From CAZCTO01 sp964501725 (GTDB lineage Bacteria; Bacillota; Clostridia; Saccharofermentanales; Saccharofermentanaceae), in contig CAZCTO010000004.1 in NCBI GenBank assembly GCA_964501725.1, positions 89,480 through 153,479 on the forward strand: a stretch of DNA of 64,000 bases, written 5' to 3'. Position 1 is the first letter of the stretch. Every line of letters begins with the position of its first letter. The notes below the pieces were generated by a model. That model was given only the letters and a program-made list of their open reading frames with translations, was not told the origin of the DNA and did no database searches. The position numbers were made by a program, and so were the translations under genes. Positions 26,026 to 35,291 of the stretch are shown one piece after another.

Positions 26026-27484
26026 ACCCGTCTTTATGTTTATGAAGCAAACTGTTTCGGATGTCCCAGAGTTTTTGTGACAAATCTACATAGTATGTTT
26101 GCGGATTCTCGAAACGCTTGATCGAGTCCCAAAGCGTCTCGGATTCCTTCTTGCACCGCTCGCGGATTGATTCGATGCCCGGTCTCTCGTAAATGCATTT
26201 GCCGTTGACAAAAATCGGCTCCAGAAGTCTTCTGGTCGTGAAGTTTGTCAGTACCTTGCGCTTCCAATTCTGAATCGGATCGAAAATCTCGTAAGACTCC
26301 AACTCGTCGATTTCCTCTCCCTCCACGATTAAAACATCGGCAAGCGCCATGTTCGTTTCCTTATCGTAAAAACGAATGATCTCTTTGCTGCAAGGGGTCG
26401 TCACTTTTCCGATGTTCTCGGAAATCTTCATCTTGGGAATGACTTTTCCGGAGTCTTCGATCGCGGAAAGTTTATATACCCCGCCGAAAACCGGTTCTGC
26501 GCGTGATGTGATCAGCCTCTCTCCGACACCAAAAGAGTCGATTGCCGCACCCTGTAACAACAGGTCCCGGATCAGATATTCATCAAGCGCATTGCTTACG
26601 GTGATTTTGCAATCCTGAAGCCCTGCTTCGTCGAGCATTTCCCGTGCGCATTGGGTCAGATATGTCAGATCTCCGCTGTCAATTCGAATGCCTTTGAGTC
26701 TTTTGCCCATCGGCTCCAGGATGTTCCTCGAGACCGCGATGGCGTTTTGTATGCCCGACTCCAGGACGTTGTAAGTATCCACCAGAAGTACCGTATCCGA
26801 CGGGAAAGACCTCGCGTATGCGGCAAAAGCTTCATACTCCGTGTCAAATAGTTGCACCCAGCTGTGCGCCATGGTCCCGAAAACCGGCAGTCCGAATTGC
26901 TGGCCGGCGATCGTGCAGGAGGTTCCCGCCGCACCCGCGATGTACGCGGCGCGTGCCCCGAGGACGGCGGCATCGTAACTCTGCGCCCGTCTGGCACCGA
27001 ACTCGAATACCGGCCTTCCCGATGCCGACCGGGCAATCCGGGATGCTTTAGTCGCGATAAGACTCTGATGATTGACGGTGGTAAGAAGCATTGTCTCAAT
27101 CATTTGCGCTTGCGCGATCGGGCCTCTGACCTTGACCAGCGGCTCGCCCGGGAAAACCGGTGTGCCTTCCGGGACAGCCCAAATATCACATGTCAGTTTG
27201 AATTTGGAAAGATACTCCAGATATTTCTCGTCAAAAGTGTTAAGTGAGCGAAGATACGAAATGTCCTCTTCCGAAAAGCTGATATTCTGCAAATAATCAA
27301 TCATTTGCTCGAGACCGGCCATGATTGCGTACCCGCCCTTTTCCGGCACGGAGCGAAAAAACAGATCAAAATAGGCAATTTTATCGGCATGTCCGCCGTC
27401 CAGATATCCTTTACCCATCGTAAGCTCATAGAAGTCGGTAAGCATGCTGAGGTTAGTCTTATCAGTCCATTTTTTAATGTCCAT
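26021..27484 (-). CDS. pncB: Nicotinate phosphoribosyltransferase
   Basis: Makes nicotinate mononucleotide from nicotinate and PRPP in NAD salvage. It is 487 aa from the chosen start (MDIKKWTDKTNLSMLTDFYELTMGKGY), which is the typical length. FEFGARRAQSYDAAVLGARAAYIAG holds the conserved histidine/phosphate region, and IRIDSGDL the ribose-phosphate site. The start is uncertain: TTG at 27523 has a better ribosome-binding site (GGGAG), and ATG at 27592 lies within a base of the predicted transcription start. Confidence 0.9.
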   Translation of the reverse strand: MDIKKWTDKTNLSMLTDFYELTMGKGYLDGGHADKIAYFDLFFRSVPEKGGYAIMAGLEQMIDYLQNISFSEEDISYLRSLNTFDEKYLEYLSKFKLTCDIWAVPEGTPVFPGEPLVKVRGPIAQAQMIETMLLTTVNHQSLIATKASRIARSASGRPVFEFGARRAQSYDAAVLGARAAYIAGAAGTSCTIAGQQFGLPVFGTMAHSWVQLFDTEYEAFAAYARSFPSDTVLLVDTYNVLESGIQNAIAVSRNILEPMGKRLKGIRIDSGDLTYLTQCAREMLDEAGLQDCKITVSNALDEYLIRDLLLQGAAIDSFGVGERLITSRAEPVFGGVYKLSAIEDSGKVIPKMKISENIGKVTTPCSKEIIRFYDKETNMALADVLIVEGEEIDELESYEIFDPIQNWKRKVLTNFTTRRLLEPIFVNGKCIYERPGIESIRERCKKESETLWDSIKRFENPQTYYVDLSQKLWDIRNSLLHKHKDGL

Positions 27485-27599
27485 AAATCCGCCGCCAGCA
27501 CCCGGGATTACAAGATCCCGCAACACTGTCTCCCTTCTATCGGCCATTTTGACATGCCCGGGGTCATCCGGACACGCAAGCAACAGCTGCATGGTTAAT

Positions 27600-27605
27600 A
27601 GTATA
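27600..27605 (-). promoter_or_regulatory. Candidate pncB -10 element
   Basis: TATACT on the minus strand. Possible -35 sequences are TTGCAA with a 15-bp spacer or TTGTTG with 18 bp. The predicted transcription start is near 27593. Confidence 0.4.
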
Positions 27606-27666
27606 GTTTTTCAATTGGGTTTGCAACAATTCCGCATTCCATCCGCTTATTGCCGATCGAACTGCA

Positions 27667-28455
27667 TTAAAAAACAGGCGGATCAAAGTAGACCTTTTCG
27701 AGTGTAAGACCCTTGGCAGGCATTGTTTTTCCGGCCAGTCTCCGGTCTTTTCCCTCGAAAATTTCTTCAATTCGTTCCGGGTCCAGCTTTCCCTGCCCGA
27801 CATACACAAGCGTCCCTGCAATAATCCTAACCATATTATATAAAAACGATTTTCCGATAACCGTAATTTCGATCAGCCCGGAGTCCGGATTCTTCTCTAC
27901 TTTCACTTCCTGCATTGTCCTTACCGGATTTATTTGCCGCTCGTCTTTTGCGTAAAATGCGGAAAAATCCAATCTGCCTTCGAATTTACGAGCGGCTTCA
28001 ACCATTTTTTCGAGATTAAGCTCGCCCGGGATATGCGCCGAAAATCGCCGGTCAATGCAGGGTTTCGCGCGATTATTGTTAATTCTGTATATGTATTTTT
28101 TCCCGGTCGCGTTAAAACGGGCGTGAAAATCATTACTGACAACCTTACTTCCAAGGACGCTTACATCGTCGGGCAAATTGGCATTCATCGCCAGAGGCAA
28201 TTTATCAACAGGAATCAAAAACGGGACATCCGCATGGCTGACATGTCCCCGTGCATGAACACCCGCGTCGGTTCGACTACATCCGTAAATACGGCACGGC
28301 ACTCCGAACAAAGCCAAAAGAGCCTCCTCCAGAGATTGCTGGACCGACCTTCCGTTTTTTTGATATTGAAACCCGGAGAAATCCGTTCCGTCATACTCGA
28401 CCAGAAGCGCAATCCGATACTTCACAGAAGATGAATTATCTGCATCCCCGGCCAT
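27667..28455 (-). CDS. truA: tRNA pseudouridine(38-40) synthase
   Basis: Makes pseudouridine at positions 38-40 of the tRNA anticodon arm. It is 262 aa from ATG at 28455. LLVEYDGTDFSGFQYQ is the family start, and the catalytic Asp63 stands in GCSRTDAGVHA. FLYNMVRIIAGTLVYVG is the C-terminal signature. The start is 5 bp after the stop of the ROK kinase gene. In Firmicutes truA commonly follows ecfT; here the ROK gene is inserted between them. Confidence 0.94.
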   Translation of the reverse strand: MAGDADNSSSVKYRIALLVEYDGTDFSGFQYQKNGRSVQQSLEEALLALFGVPCRIYGCSRTDAGVHARGHVSHADVPFLIPVDKLPLAMNANLPDDVSVLGSKVVSNDFHARFNATGKKYIYRINNNRAKPCIDRRFSAHIPGELNLEKMVEAARKFEGRLDFSAFYAKDERQINPVRTMQEVKVEKNPDSGLIEITVIGKSFLYNMVRIIAGTLVYVGQGKLDPERIEEIFEGKDRRLAGKTMPAKGLTLEKVYFDPPVF

Positions 28456-28460
28456 GTTGC

Positions 28461-29438
28461 TCAACCCGGAAGACCGTCTTCGAGGCAAGTCTTACCCATC
28501 ATCGCGGCTCCGATGATTCCAGCATCGTTCCCGCGCTCCGCGAGCTTTATTTCTGTTCTCGGGACTCCGGAACCGAAATAGGGCTTGCTCATCGTCTTCT
28601 CACGAAGAGGAATCAGAAGCGCATCCCCCTCGTTGCAGACTCCGCCGCCGATGACCAGAACCTCCGGCATAAATGCGTTGATAACGTTCGCCAGTCCGTC
28701 CGACAAATATTCCAAATACCGGTCGACAAGCGCCGAAGCGGTAGGGTCTCCGGCACGCATGGCTTCAAAGGCCGTTTTGGCGCTTACTTTGCCGTCCCGC
28801 TCATGGATCAGTTGATTCAGCATGGAGTCGGGGTGTACACTCGCTTCCTCTTTTGTCATGCGAATCAGCGCTGTCGCTGAGCCATATGACTCAAAACAAC
28901 CCCTTCGGCCGCAGGTGCACGGAACACCGCCCGCGACCAGCACCGTATGTCCGAACTCGGATCCGGCCTGGTTAAAGCCGGAATAGATTCTGCGATTAAT
29001 AATTACGCCGGCTCCGATTCCTGTGCCCAAGGTTATGGTAACCGAATTGGCCGCATTACATGCCGCCCCTGCAACGCTCTCTGCCATCGCCGCACAATTT
29101 GCGTCATTTTCGATATAGACAGGCAATTCTGTGATTCTTCCGATGATCTCACGCATAGGCGCCATAACAAAGGGCAGGTTGTTGGAATACACAAGAACAC
29201 CGGCTTTATTATCCGGAGTCCCCGGAGAACCAATCCCGATTGACCCCATTTCTGAAGGAGAAAAACCGGCTGAACGAATGGCGTCCATGGCCAGCTTGCC
29301 CATGTCCGTCAAAATATCTTCCATTGGACGGGATGCGTTTGTTTTCATATTTAGCTTAGTGACAATCTTGCCGTCCGGTGTGACTACACCGGCTTTGATA
29401 TTCGTGCCGCCAAGATCAATTCCGACATAATATCTCAT
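28461..29438 (-). CDS. ROK-family sugar kinase (glucokinase-like)
   Basis: ATP-dependent kinase of 325 aa, probably phosphorylating glucose or a related hexose. The N-terminal phosphate loop is GIDLGGTNIKAG. IENDANCAAMAE contains the catalytic Asp. The second phosphate loop is TLGTGIGAGVI. The zinc motif CTCGRRGCFES of ROK proteins is intact. No helix-turn-helix is present, so it is a kinase rather than a repressor. Start after GGGAAGG. Confidence 0.9.
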   Translation of the reverse strand: MRYYVGIDLGGTNIKAGVVTPDGKIVTKLNMKTNASRPMEDILTDMGKLAMDAIRSAGFSPSEMGSIGIGSPGTPDNKAGVLVYSNNLPFVMAPMREIIGRITELPVYIENDANCAAMAESVAGAACNAANSVTITLGTGIGAGVIINRRIYSGFNQAGSEFGHTVLVAGGVPCTCGRRGCFESYGSATALIRMTKEEASVHPDSMLNQLIHERDGKVSAKTAFEAMRAGDPTASALVDRYLEYLSDGLANVINAFMPEVLVIGGGVCNEGDALLIPLREKTMSKPYFGSGVPRTEIKLAERGNDAGIIGAAMMGKTCLEDGLPG

Positions 29439-29474
29439 AATACCTTCCCCGTTGCCCTGGATTTTGGATTACCC

Positions 29475-29497
29475 GGTCGAAAAGTGCTTTTCAGACC
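29475..29497 (-). other. Hairpin between ecfT and the ROK kinase gene
   Basis: Arms of ten base pairs (GGTC-GAAAAG against CTTTTC-GACC, one bulge). No T-run follows, so it may protect mRNA ends or set the operon boundary rather than terminate. Confidence 0.45.
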
Positions 29498-29506
29498 AAG
29501 ATGATT

Positions 29507-30322
29507 CTATCTTATTTTCATTAAGAAATCTATAAACACCGGGATAAGCGCCATCGCAGAAAGTAACAAAAGCCATAAAAAGTCGCTCGCTTTCATTCGA
29601 AGCGGATGAAGCTTGGTTCTTCCCTCCCCGCCCCGATAGCACCTTGCGTCCATAGCAATTGCCAATTCCTCCGCCCGTTTAAACGAACTGACAAATAAAG
29701 GCACCAGTACGGATGCATATCCTTTGGCCCTGACGAAGATGTTTCCGGTATCATATTCTGCTCCGCGGGATGCTTGTGCCTTCATGATCTTGTCCGTTTC
29801 ATCGACTAATGTAGGGATGAATCGCAGTGCGATGGACATCATCATCGCCATCTCATGAACCGGTACACGAATTTTCTTAAGCGGCCCGAAAAGCGATTCC
29901 AATGCATCGGCCATTTTAAGAGGAGTGGTCGTCAGAGAAAGCAAAACGCTGGTGCTGACGATCAAAAGAAATAATCGCAAGGCCATCAGTGACGCACGTA
30001 AAATACCACCATCGGTGATCTGTATAATCCAAAAGGAGAAAAGAATTTTTCCGGAACGAATCGTCAACATATTGATGATGAAGATAAATATCATCAGAAA
30101 AACAATCGGTCGTACCGACTTAATAATGTCGCCAACAGGAATTTGGGACAGCAGACAAACGAAGATAACGACAATAAAGGATGCAAGCATGGCAACAGGT
30201 GCGGATAGCAGAAAAATCATCGTCATATAGAGTGCAAACAGAATTACTTTCACACGCGGGTCCAAGCGATGCAGCACAGAATCGCGATGAATGTATCTTC
30301 CGATGGAAAGATCTTTAATCAT
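29507..30322 (-). CDS. ecfT: Energy-coupling factor transporter membrane protein EcfT
   Basis: Membrane scaffold of group II ECF transporters, 271 aa with about five to six helices. It couples ATPase movement to interchangeable vitamin-binding S components. An early cytoplasmic segment, SVLHRLDPRVK, is a family signature. The coupling-helix motifs appear near residue 185 (KAQASRGAEYD) and further on (AMDARCYRGGEGR). Both carry the conserved A-R-G-type core. The start lies 8 bp inside the ATPase gene. Confidence 0.94.
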   Translation of the reverse strand: MIKDLSIGRYIHRDSVLHRLDPRVKVILFALYMTMIFLLSAPVAMLASFIVVIFVCLLSQIPVGDIIKSVRPIVFLMIFIFIINMLTIRSGKILFSFWIIQITDGGILRASLMALRLFLLIVSTSVLLSLTTTPLKMADALESLFGPLKKIRVPVHEMAMMMSIALRFIPTLVDETDKIMKAQASRGAEYDTGNIFVRAKGYASVLVPLFVSSFKRAEELAIAMDARCYRGGEGRTKLHPLRMKASDFLWLLLLSAMALIPVFIDFLMKIR

Positions 30323-32156
30323 CTCCTGCGCCTCCTGACTTGTCGTGCGAATCCTTCACAAGAACGCACGATGCCCGAATCAATTCCTCCGCTGCATCAC
30401 CGGTGTCAAAAACGGATACCCTCAAATCAGGAATTCCTGCCTTCAGCTCCTGCAAGCAGGATACGAGTTCAGGCAATTCCAATCCGTATTCATGAATGGC
30501 GCCTTCCTGTTCGAACAGCTTGCCGGGCGTGGATATTCGCGTGATGCGCCCCTTCGAAAGCACCAGAAGCCTGTCTGCGTAGCGAGCTGCTTCATCCATG
30601 TTGTGCGACACAAGAATGATCGTTTTTCCGCAGTTCCGCAGTTCAAGAATGTAGTTGAATACCTCAAGCCTTCCCGTTGGATCCAGTCCCGCAGCAGGCT
30701 CGTCCAAGACAAGAATATCCGGATCCATCGCGATAATTCCGGCAAAAGCGACGCGTCGCTTCTGCCCGCCGGACAGCTCAAACGGTGATCTCTCCAGGAT
30801 ACTCTCATCCAGGCCGACCCTCTTAATCGCCTCAAGCACTCTCTCTTCAACATCCTCTTTATCCATTCCCATCTTCAATGGTCCGAAAGAAATGTCTTTT
30901 CGAACCGTCTCCTCGAAAAGCTGATATTCAGGGTATTGAAAAAGCAACCCGACTCTCCTGCGTATTTTCCGGACGTCGCTGTTCTTCTTTGTATCAAGTG
31001 TCACACCGGTTTGCGTATCATAGAAAAGAACCTCTCCGGTTTGAGGGCGGATAAGCCCGTTCAAGTGTGATATCAACGTTGTTTTCCCTGATCCGCTGTG
31101 ACCGATAATTGCAAAGATCTCGCCCTTCTGAACGGAGAATGATATGTCCTCGAGTGCTTTGAGGCCGTTCGATTCATACGAATAAGAAAGTCCGGAAACA
31201 CGCAGCACCGTTTTGTCATCCGAACATTCGACAAGGTTTGCCGCGTCTTCGACCGGCGTCCCGCTTCTTGCCGGCAGCAATGTCTGAATGGCTGAAATTG
31301 CCGACATTCTGGAAGAGAACCATTCTTTCCTCGGCGCAATCCGAATTCGCGCACAAAGCTCGAAAAGCAGTCCGGCAAACACCGGCACATCCAGTCCGAG
31401 ACTGCGAACCCTGTCCGCCTGAAAAAAGATATCTCCCGGAACTCCTTCAAGGGCAATTTTCCCTTTCTCGAGTACATATATATAATCAGCAAGATACGCT
31501 TCGCTCATATCGTGTGTGATATGAAGAACCGTTATTCCTTTTTCCTTCTGCAGTCTCTTAATGAGGTGAAGAAATTCGTTTCGGCTGACCGGATCAAGCA
31601 TGGCCGTCGATTCATCAAGAATTAAAACCTCGGGCATCATGGAAAGAATTCCGGCAATGGCAAGCTTTTGCTTCTGACCTCCGGACAAACTGCTCGGAGT
31701 TCGAAGCGCAAAGTCTTCAAGTCCGACATACTTGAGTGCAGCGTCGACACGCTCGCGAATTTCTCCGGTCGGAATCCCCAGATTTTCGGGGCCAAAAGCC
31801 ACGTCCTCCTCAACAGAGGTCCCGACGATCTGGTTGTCCGGATTCTGAAAAACCATTCCGCAATGGCTTCGGACAAACCAGAAATTTGCGTCGTCATCCG
31901 TTGCCTTCCCGAAAACAGCAACCGTCCCGCTGCTCGGAGTCTCAAGCACATTAATCAACTTTGCAAGAGTTGATTTTCCGGATCCGTTTCGGCCCAGAAG
32001 TGCAATATGTTTCCCTCTCTCGACGGAAATCGATACTCCCGAAAGCGCCTCGACAGCCACTGTATCCGGATGCGAATACGAGTAATGGACATCCCTCACC
32101 CGGATCACCGGCTCCGGTATGTTCTGCTCTGTTATCCGGCTCTCGTCCTGCTTCAT
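30315..32156 (-). CDS. ecfA: Fused EcfA1-EcfA2 double ATPase
   Basis: Two ECF ATPases joined in one 613-aa chain, normally two genes of about 280 aa each. Domain 1 has Walker A GRNGSGKST (55-63), signature SLSGGQKQK (from 156) and Walker B VLILDES. Domain 2 has Walker A GHSGSGKTT (352-360), signature ELSGGQKRR and Walker B ILVLDEP. A linker of about 60 residues (about 255-315) joins them. Both look catalytically intact. It energises vitamin or metal uptake with EcfT. Position after rplQ is the conserved Firmicutes location. Confidence 0.93.
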   Translation of the reverse strand: MKQDESRITEQNIPEPVIRVRDVHYSYSHPDTVAVEALSGVSISVERGKHIALLGRNGSGKSTLAKLINVLETPSSGTVAVFGKATDDDANFWFVRSHCGMVFQNPDNQIVGTSVEEDVAFGPENLGIPTGEIRERVDAALKYVGLEDFALRTPSSLSGGQKQKLAIAGILSMMPEVLILDESTAMLDPVSRNEFLHLIKRLQKEKGITVLHITHDMSEAYLADYIYVLEKGKIALEGVPGDIFFQADRVRSLGLDVPVFAGLLFELCARIRIAPRKEWFSSRMSAISAIQTLLPARSGTPVEDAANLVECSDDKTVLRVSGLSYSYESNGLKALEDISFSVQKGEIFAIIGHSGSGKTTLISHLNGLIRPQTGEVLFYDTQTGVTLDTKKNSDVRKIRRRVGLLFQYPEYQLFEETVRKDISFGPLKMGMDKEDVEERVLEAIKRVGLDESILERSPFELSGGQKRRVAFAGIIAMDPDILVLDEPAAGLDPTGRLEVFNYILELRNCGKTIILVSHNMDEAARYADRLLVLSKGRITRISTPGKLFEQEGAIHEYGLELPELVSCLQELKAGIPDLRVSVFDTGDAAEELIRASCVLVKDSHDKSGGAGDD

Positions 32157-32238
32157 GTTCCTCTCCGATACAAAAAGGGTGCGGTACGCATGTGCACACC
32201 GTCACCCTTTGACTGTTCCGCTATTGATCTTCGAATCC

Positions 32239-32763
32239 TTACACCAGCTCGAGCTGCGCCATTTCCGAAGCATCGCCTCTTCTGGTTCCGAGCTTGATGA
32301 TACGAGTGTACCCGCCGGGTCTGCCCGCATACTTCGGTGCAATCGTATCGAAAAGAATGTCAATCGGATTGACGGGATTCTTATCAGCATCATGGCATTT
32401 TCTCAACCAATATGACATGTTCTTTCTGGCGGCCAAACGTGACGGACTATCAACCTGAACTTTCTTTGTCTTGATTTCGCGAACCACGACATCATACTTC
32501 TGTCCGGCTTTGGACGTCTTGGAAACGAGCATCTTCTTACCCTTTGAATCCAGTTTCGCTGCCGAAACCGTAATCTCACGGGCAGAGAAGTTGTCTCTTT
32601 CCTTAATTGCCTGTGTAATCAGCTTCTCTGTAATCTGACTGACTTCCTTAGCGCGTGCAACTGTCGTTACAATTTTGCCGTTAACGACCAACGCGGTAGC
32701 GAGATTTCTAAGTATCGCCAAACGTTGATCCGATGCACGTCCAAGTCTTCTATTTCCTGACAT
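32239..32763 (-). CDS. rplQ: 50S ribosomal protein L17 with an internal insertion
   Basis: Large-subunit protein. At 174 aa it is about 50 residues longer than E. coli L17. The N-terminus (RLGRASDQRLAILRNLATAL) and C-terminus (YAGRPGGYTRIIKLGTRRGD) are standard. The extra residues lie in the middle (about 75-130), a lysine-rich segment. Comparable insertions occur in other Clostridia. Last ribosomal gene of the alpha operon part. Confidence 0.95.
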   Translation of the reverse strand: MSGNRRLGRASDQRLAILRNLATALVVNGKIVTTVARAKEVSQITEKLITQAIKERDNFSAREITVSAAKLDSKGKKMLVSKTSKAGQKYDVVVREIKTKKVQVDSPSRLAARKNMSYWLRKCHDADKNPVNPIDILFDTIAPKYAGRPGGYTRIIKLGTRRGDASEMAQLELV

Positions 32764-32807
32764 GGGTGTAACCTCCTATGTGATTCTTGTAATGCCGGAC
32801 GATCTGT

Positions 32808-33761
32808 CTACTCGTCGCCCGATGCCAATGAAAGCTCCATATCTTCAAGCTTCAAAATGACTTCTTCAAGAGATTTTTTACCAAGGTTTCTAACCTTCAT
32901 CATCTCGTCTTCAGTACGTGCGGCAAGATCTCCGATTGTATTGATTCCGGCTCTTTTCAGGCAATTATATGTCCGAACTGAGAAATCCAGGTCTTCAATC
33001 GCTATATCATGCTTGGAATTCTTATGCGCGCCTTCATCCGCATCTCTGAAGCTAAGCGTGTTTCCCTTACCTGTAAGTGCTATAAACAAACCAAGATGCT
33101 CACAGAGGATGGAAGCAGCTGCCGAAAGGGCTTCATTTACTTCGATTGTTGAATCCGTCCAGACTTCGATCGTTAAGCTGTCAAAGTCCGTACGCTCTCC
33201 GACACGCGTGTTCTGTACGGAGTAGTTTGCTTTCTTGACAGGCGTAAAAATAGAGTCCACTGCGACCACGCCAATGGTTTGTGTGGCCGGTTTGTTTTGA
33301 TCTGACGTTGAGTATCCGCGTCCTTTTCCGATTGTAAGCTCCATAAAGAGTCTTCCGGAACCGTTCAGAGTCGCGACGACGTGATCCGGATTCATGATCT
33401 CGACTTCTTCGTCGTGAACAATGTCACCGGCGGTAATCACTCCGGATTTGCCTTCATCCGTGCTGATGTAGACCGTCTTAGGTGTATCCACATGAAGCTT
33501 CGCGCGAATACCCTTAACATTCAAAATGATCTCCGTCATGTCCTCAATAACACCGGGAATCGTTGAAAATTCGTGATATACTCCTTCGACACGAATCGCG
33601 GTAACCGCGGCTCCGGTCAGAGAAGAAAGTAATACGCGACGCAACGAATTTCCGAGAGTCGTACCGTATCCGCGCTCAAGCGGTGCAATGACATACTTGC
33701 CGTAAGCATTGTTCTCGTCCAGCTCAACACATTCAATAACCGGCTTCATTATATCAATCAT
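32808..33761 (-). CDS. rpoA: RNA polymerase alpha subunit
   Basis: Alpha subunit of 317 aa. The N-terminal dimerisation domain has GYGTTLGNSLRRVLLSSL. The C-terminal domain (about 250-310) contains LKRAGINTIGDLA and VRNLGKKSLEEV, which bind UP elements and activators. The start ATG at 33761 follows AGGAGG; the upstream in-frame extension to 33797 has no such site. Confidence 0.97.
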   Translation of the reverse strand: MIDIMKPVIECVELDENNAYGKYVIAPLERGYGTTLGNSLRRVLLSSLTGAAVTAIRVEGVYHEFSTIPGVIEDMTEIILNVKGIRAKLHVDTPKTVYISTDEGKSGVITAGDIVHDEEVEIMNPDHVVATLNGSGRLFMELTIGKGRGYSTSDQNKPATQTIGVVAVDSIFTPVKKANYSVQNTRVGERTDFDSLTIEVWTDSTIEVNEALSAAASILCEHLGLFIALTGKGNTLSFRDADEGAHKNSKHDIAIEDLDFSVRTYNCLKRAGINTIGDLAARTEDEMMKVRNLGKKSLEEVILKLEDMELSLASGDE

Positions 33762-33803
33762 ATTTCTCCTCCTAAGGCAGCTTCCGCTGCCGGTCACGGT
33801 TGA

Positions 33804-34421
33804 TTACTTCGAGTACAACTCGACGATCAATGTCTCCTTGACCTCAAGATCTACATCCGCACGAGCTGGGTTCTCTACTATTTTGCCGGTTAAGGTCTCT
33901 TCATCAAAAGTGAGCCATGCCGGAACAGAACGAGCATTCGTGAGGGATTCAAATTTGGGAGATTTACGTGATTCCGGACACACTGTAATTACATCGCCGG
34001 CCTTAAGCGTGATGGAAGCGATATCCACCTTCTTGCCATTCACAAGGAAGTGACCGTGTGTTACCAGCTGACGTGCCTGAGCACGGGAAGCCGCATAACC
34101 CATTCTGTATACAATGTTGTCCATACGGAGTTCGAGAAGCGAAAGAAGATTCTCACCTGCTTTGCCTTTCATGTGAACCGCACGATCGAAGGTAAGTCTG
34201 AACTGACCTTCCAGCACGCCGTAAAAACGCTTTGCCTTCTGCTTTTCACGAAGCTGAAGACCGTATTCTGATACTTTTTTTCTGCCCTGTCCATGCTGTC
34301 CGGGCGCAAAACTTCTGCGTGCAAGAGAGCATTTTGTGGAATAACACCGTGTGCCCTTGAGAAAAAGCTTGTCGCCTTCTCTGCGGCACAGACGGCATGA
34401 TGCATCTGTATATCTGGCCAT
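33804..34421 (-). CDS. rpsD: 30S ribosomal protein S4 (zinc form)
   Basis: Small-subunit assembly protein, 205 aa, that can also repress its own operon in E. coli. The N-terminus has the zinc-binding cysteines Cys9, 12, 26 and 31. The S4 RNA-binding domain (MDNIVYRMGYAASRAQARQLVTHGH) is intact. The ATG at 34421 follows GGAGG. It lies inside the alpha operon between rpsK and rpoA. Confidence 0.96.
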   Translation of the reverse strand: MARYTDASCRLCRREGDKLFLKGTRCYSTKCSLARRSFAPGQHGQGRKKVSEYGLQLREKQKAKRFYGVLEGQFRLTFDRAVHMKGKAGENLLSLLELRMDNIVYRMGYAASRAQARQLVTHGHFLVNGKKVDIASITLKAGDVITVCPESRKSPKFESLTNARSVPAWLTFDEETLTGKIVENPARADVDLEVKETLIVELYSK

Positions 34422-34440
34422 TATTTCTATACCTCCGTAA

Positions 34441-34842
34441 TCAGACTCTTCTTCTCTTAGGCGGTCTGCAACCATTATGAGGGACAGGTGTCACGTCTTT
34501 GATCATCGTGACGTCCAGACCGGCAGTCTGAAGTGCTCTGATAGCAGACTCGCGACCTGCTCCGGGGCCCTTTACAAAAACCTCAACGGTCCGCATTCCA
34601 TGATCAACCGCTTTCTTTGCCGCATCTTCAGCAGCCATCTGCGCGGCAAAAGGAGTCCCTTTTCTGGAACCCTTCATACCCATTTCGCCGGCGGATGCCC
34701 AGGAAATTGCGTTCCCGAGAGGGTCTGTGATTGTAACAATCGTATTATTGAACGTTGAATGAACATGTGCATGTCCGCGATCAATATTCTTGCGTTCTCT
34801 TTTCTTCGGTCTTGCAACCGCTTTCTTAACAGCCTTTGCCAT
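34441..34842 (-). CDS. rpsK: 30S ribosomal protein S11
   Basis: Small-subunit platform protein of 133 aa. It has the conserved [19 protein letters not shown] and [24 protein letters not shown]-type end (here [16 protein letters not shown]). Start after GGAGGGG. It is 12 bp after rpsM. Confidence 0.97.
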   Translation of the reverse strand: [133 protein letters not shown]

Positions 34843-34853
34843 GGTTCCCCTCC

Positions 34854-35222
34854 TTATTTCTTCTTGCCAGCGATTTTACGCTTCGGTCCCTTACGGGTTC
34901 TGGCGTTCGTCTTCGTACGCTGACCGTTAACAGGAAGTCCCATTCTGTGACGGCGGCCGCGGTAGCAACCAATTTCCGTAAGACGCTTGATGTTTAATGA
35001 TATTTCTCTTCTGAGGTCACCCTCGACATTGTAGTTGTTCTCGATCTGCTCACGAATTTTAGCAATCTCATCATCGGTGAGATCCTTCATTCTCGTGTCA
35101 GGATTAATCGCAGATTCCTTAAGAATTCGTGCAGAAGTAGTTGGGCCGATACCAAAAATATAAGTTAGAGCAATTTCTACTCTCTTCTCGTTCGGCAAAT
35201 CCACACCGGCTATACGCGCCAT
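34854..35222 (-). CDS. rpsM: 30S ribosomal protein S13
   Basis: Head protein contacting the 50S subunit, 122 aa. It starts MARIAGVDLPNEKRVEIALTY and ends in the basic tail after RGRRHRMGLPVNGQRTKTNA. Start after GGAGG. It is preceded by an unusually structured spacer of 160 bp. Confidence 0.97.
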   Translation of the reverse strand: MARIAGVDLPNEKRVEIALTYIFGIGPTTSARILKESAINPDTRMKDLTDDEIAKIREQIENNYNVEGDLRREISLNIKRLTEIGCYRGRRHRMGLPVNGQRTKTNARTRKGPKRKIAGKKK

Positions 35223-35291
35223 CTTTGTACACCTCCGTGAATGAATAAGTGATGTTCTGAAAAACTATATATAACATGCGGAGCAAAGATT

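Noticed and set aside
29475..29497. Terminator after ecfT
   Set aside because: Good stem but no T-run, so kept only as a hairpin.
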